Below the pieces are notes generated by a model. That model was not told the origin of the DNA and made no database searches. It saw only the letters and a list, made by a program, of their open reading frames with translations. A stretch of DNA of 54,736 bases from Planktothricoides sp. SR001. Lineage in GTDB: Bacteria; Cyanobacteriota; Cyanobacteriia; Cyanobacteriales; Laspinemataceae. Shown here one piece after another: positions 52,178 through 54,736 of this stretch (positions are counted from its first letter, which is position 1; each line of letters starts with the position of its first letter). A program made the position numbers and the translations under genes. The stretch spans positions 1 through 54,736 of the forward strand of contig NZ_LIUQ01000044.1 in the NCBI RefSeq assembly GCF_001276715.1, written 5' to 3'.

Positions 52178-54640
52178 TTGATCAGTCCCCGAAGTAGCGA
52201 AATAGCAGTAAGTCCGTTGATTCAGTCGGAAACCTTAGAACTCCTAGAATGGCCTCGCTTGTGCGAACATCTGGCCACGTTTGCCGCCACTAAGTTGGGC
52301 GCGATCGCAGCCCGTCAAATTCACATACCTACAAGTTTGGCCGAAACCGAGCAACTGTTGACGCAAACGAAGGAGGTTTACCATTTGGAAACCGCCTTGA
52401 CCACCAGTTTGTCTTTTGAGGGGATTCACGATATTGGTGATTCTCTGGAAAGGGCACAGTTGCACGGGATCCTTAGCTGCGTGGAATTGTTGGCGATCGC
52501 CACCACTTTGGCGGGAATGCGTAACCTGCGCCGGGTGATTGATAGCCAACCGAGTATCCCGGTTTTGAAAGAGTTGGTGGAAGATTTACGGACTTATCCC
52601 GAACTTGAACAAGAGATTCACCATTGTATTGATGAACGGGCAGAAGTTGCCGATCGCGCTAGTCCTCAACTGGGCGCTATTCGTGGTCAACTGAAGCAAG
52701 TCCGCGATCGCATTTACCAAACGTTGCAACAGATTATGCAGCGCCAAAGTGGGGCAATTCAGCAACAGCTAATTACCCAGCGGTCCGATCGCTTTGTGAT
52801 TCCGGTAAAAGCGCCCCAAAAAGATTCGATTCCCGGCATTGTTCACGATAGTTCCACCACTGGCGCCACTCTCTACATCGAACCGAATGCGATCGTGGAG
52901 ATGAATAATCGGCTGCGCGTGCTATTGCGCCAAGAAAAAGCTGAGGAAGAAGCAATTCTGCGGGCTTTAACGGAAAAAGTGGCAGCGGTGAATGAAGATT
53001 TAGAGCGGTTATTGGCGATCGCCACTACCCTGGATTTAGCCACAGCCCGCGCCCGCTATAGCTACTGGCTGAAAGCAAACCCCCCTAGATTTATTGACCG
53101 CAGCGCCGCTGACTTGATTACCTTACGTCAACTGCGCCATCCGTTGCTCATTTGGCAACATCACCACGAACAAGGCCCCGCCGTGGTGCCGATTGATTTA
53201 ATGATTTCGCCCCATATTCGGGTTGTCGCCATCACCGGCCCGAATACCGGGGGAAAAACTGTCACCCTGAAAACCCTGGGACTGGCGGCACTGATGACTA
53301 AAATTGGCCTCTTTATCCCCGCTAGAGAACCTGTGGAATTGCCCTGGTTTGACGAAGTGCTGGCAGATATTGGGGATGAACAGTCCCTAGAACAAAGTTT
53401 ATCTACTTTTTCTGGACATATCCGCCGGATTACTCGGATTTTGGCGGCTATGAGTCAGGAAAGTTTGGTGTTGTTGGATGAAGTGGGCGCAGGGACTGAC
53501 CCGTCCGAAGGCAGTGCATTGGCGATCGCCTTGTTGCAACACCTGGCAGACTATGCGGGACTGACCGTGGCAACCACGCACTATGGCGAACTCAAAGCCT
53601 TGAAATATCAGGATGAACGGTTTGAAAATGCGGCGGTAGAATTTGATGATGTGAGTCTTTCCCCCACTTATCGTCTGCTTTGGGGCATTCCGGGGCGATC
53701 GAATGCCCTGACCATTGCCAGTCGCTTGGGCTTAAGTTCAGAAATTATTGAAGTGGCGAAAACTCACGTGGCGCCGAGTGGCGGTGCGGAAATTAATCAG
53801 GTGATTGCCGGGTTGGAGTCTCAACGACGGCAACAAGAAATCAAAGCGAAAGAAGCAGCGGTATTATTAGCCCAGGCGGAAAAGTTGAATCAAGAAGTGT
53901 CTCAGGCTGCCCGGTCTTTGGAAGAACGAGAACAACTGCTGCGTCAGCAACAAGAACAAACCTTATTAAATGAGTTGGCCCAAGCGAAGGCGGAAATTGC
54001 CCAAGTGATTCGCCGTTTGCAAGAAGGGAATCAAACGGGTCAAGATGCTCAAGAAGCAACTAAGGCATTAAATGAAATTTCTGAGCAATATCTCCCGTCC
54101 CGGCAAGTCAAGGCTAAACCCAAACCCGGATATCAGCCCAAGGTGGGCGATCGCATTAGAATCCCGAAATTAGGCCAAACTGCTGAAGTTCTGGAGGTGT
54201 CCTTAGCAGATCAGGAGTTAATTGTCCGATTTGGCATTATGAAAATGACTGTGGCACTCACGGATATTGAATCCCTCAATGGGGAAAAAGTAGAACCGCC
54301 CCCAGTTAAAAATGTTGAACCAAAAATTTTAAAGGCGGCCAAAGTCACGGTTCCGGCAGCTACGGCTTCTGGATCGTCTTCTGTACCGACAATTAGAACT
54401 TCGCGGAATACCGTTGATTTGCGCGGGCGCCGAGTGGCAGACGCGGAGATGGAATTAACACAGGCGATCGCTGCCCAAGTCCCGGTGGGTGGCGCTTTGT
54501 GGATTATTCACGGCAAAGGTACAGGTAAATTACGGGAAGGAGTTCATCAAATTTTAGACCAATCTCCGCAAATTAAAAATTATGAATTAGCCAAAGATAA
54601 AGATGGTGGATCTGGTGTCACAATTGCCTATTTAAAATAA
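52178..54640 (+). CDS. mutS2: MutS2 endonuclease/ATPase
   Basis: 820 residues from TTG 52178. A second TTG at 52217 would give MIQSETLELLEWPRL, the common family start, and may be the true one; neither has a good ribosome site. MutS core: SDRFVIPVKAPQKDSIPGIVHD, Walker A ITGPNTGGKTVTLKT (~354-361), Walker B SLVLLDEVGAGTDPSEGSAL and THYGELKAL. A coiled coil (~530-630), a KOW-like segment (GDRIRIPKLGQTAEVLE) and the C-terminal Smr nuclease domain (TVDLRGRRVADAE ... LWIIHGKGTGKLREGVH) complete it. MutS2 acts on branched DNA and in some bacteria on stalled ribosomes. Intact. Confidence 0.95.
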   Translation: MISPRSSEIAVSPLIQSETLELLEWPRLCEHLATFAATKLGAIAARQIHIPTSLAETEQLLTQTKEVYHLETALTTSLSFEGIHDIGDSLERAQLHGILSCVELLAIATTLAGMRNLRRVIDSQPSIPVLKELVEDLRTYPELEQEIHHCIDERAEVADRASPQLGAIRGQLKQVRDRIYQTLQQIMQRQSGAIQQQLITQRSDRFVIPVKAPQKDSIPGIVHDSSTTGATLYIEPNAIVEMNNRLRVLLRQEKAEEEAILRALTEKVAAVNEDLERLLAIATTLDLATARARYSYWLKANPPRFIDRSAADLITLRQLRHPLLIWQHHHEQGPAVVPIDLMISPHIRVVAITGPNTGGKTVTLKTLGLAALMTKIGLFIPAREPVELPWFDEVLADIGDEQSLEQSLSTFSGHIRRITRILAAMSQESLVLLDEVGAGTDPSEGSALAIALLQHLADYAGLTVATTHYGELKALKYQDERFENAAVEFDDVSLSPTYRLLWGIPGRSNALTIASRLGLSSEIIEVAKTHVAPSGGAEINQVIAGLESQRRQQEIKAKEAAVLLAQAEKLNQEVSQAARSLEEREQLLRQQQEQTLLNELAQAKAEIAQVIRRLQEGNQTGQDAQEATKALNEISEQYLPSRQVKAKPKPGYQPKVGDRIRIPKLGQTAEVLEVSLADQELIVRFGIMKMTVALTDIESLNGEKVEPPPVKNVEPKILKAAKVTVPAATASGSSSVPTIRTSRNTVDLRGRRVADAEMELTQAIAAQVPVGGALWIIHGKGTGKLREGVHQILDQSPQIKNYELAKDKDGGSGVTIAYLK

Positions 54641-54736
54641 TAGTTATTAGTTGTTGGGTAGGGATTCTTTGGTTGGTGGTTATTAGTCAAACAACTAACA
54701 ACAGGCAACAGGCAAAAGGCAAAAGGCAACAGGCAA
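54641..54736. repeat. Repeats at window end, with a fourth copy of the 13-base motif
   Basis: GTAGGGATTCTTT at 54658-54670 is inserted in TTGTTGG/GGTTGG text, then CAACAGGCAAAAGGCAA repeats fill the end (54703-54736). The 13-mer matches the three copies in the WD40 pseudogene. Confidence 0.85.

Overview
The window comes from a filamentous, Oscillatoriales-like cyanobacterium. Signs of this are the very frequent GCGATCGC (HIP1) octamers, cyanobacterial families (XisH/XisI, Ser/Thr kinase-WD40 fusion, NACHT-WD40 proteins), two NtcA-type GTA-N8-TAC boxes before an ammonium transporter gene, and a heavy load of short palindromic and MITE-like repeats. The species cannot be fixed from the sequence alone. 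I saw no tRNA, rRNA or CRISPR array.

Layout. 1-561: 3' end of a group II intron with the end of its maturase. 562-1059: unrecognised remnant. 1060-8880: a kinase-WD40 receptor, a repeat-bearing membrane protein, an OmpR-type regulator, a DUF4914-like P-loop protein, an ArsR-type regulator and an unknown helical protein. 9396-13700: a large NACHT STAND protein ending in 14 WD40 units. 14192-17640: an accessory patch with a MITE, a truncated vapBC, an Mrr-like nuclease operon with a nonsense-interrupted ParA, a MazEF-like pair and a HicB-like orphan. 17929-25059: acetolactate synthase with a C-terminal zinc ribbon, an unknown membrane protein and an RND pump subunit. 25406-35374: a decayed methyltransferase-nuclease, a broken phd-vapC fused to a STAND fragment, two more MITE copies and a type I restriction-modification operon (hsdM-xisH-xisI-hsdS-hsdR) carrying xisH/xisI inside it. 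35767-44359: a small Uma2-like protein, secreted and outer-membrane proteins, a frameshifted gene, an unknown 295-residue protein and a WD40 pseudogene carrying three identical short insertions. 44660-54640: ammonium transporter, an ATPase/TPR two-gene unit, a peptide-type ABC permease, queE and mutS2.

How it fits together. Housekeeping genes (ilvB, amt, queE, mutS2, the permease) alternate with defence-type genes: NACHT-WD40, type I RM with XisHI, Mrr-like nuclease, methyltransferase-nuclease, three or four toxin-antitoxin loci and the ATPase/TPR pair. Many accessory genes are broken by in-frame TAA codons, small indels or fusion to other fragments, which suggests rapid turnover. The best candidates for undescribed biology are: the type I RM operon with an embedded XisHI whose XisH lacks the expected catalytic glutamate; the ATPase/TPR pair; the ParA-like/148-residue/Mrr-like operon; the Mrr-like-NACHT-double-propeller protein; and the 13-base motif found at the same site in three WD40 blades and again 10 kb away. 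Starts were moved from the longest reading frame where a ribosome binding site or family length favoured another codon; such choices are stated.
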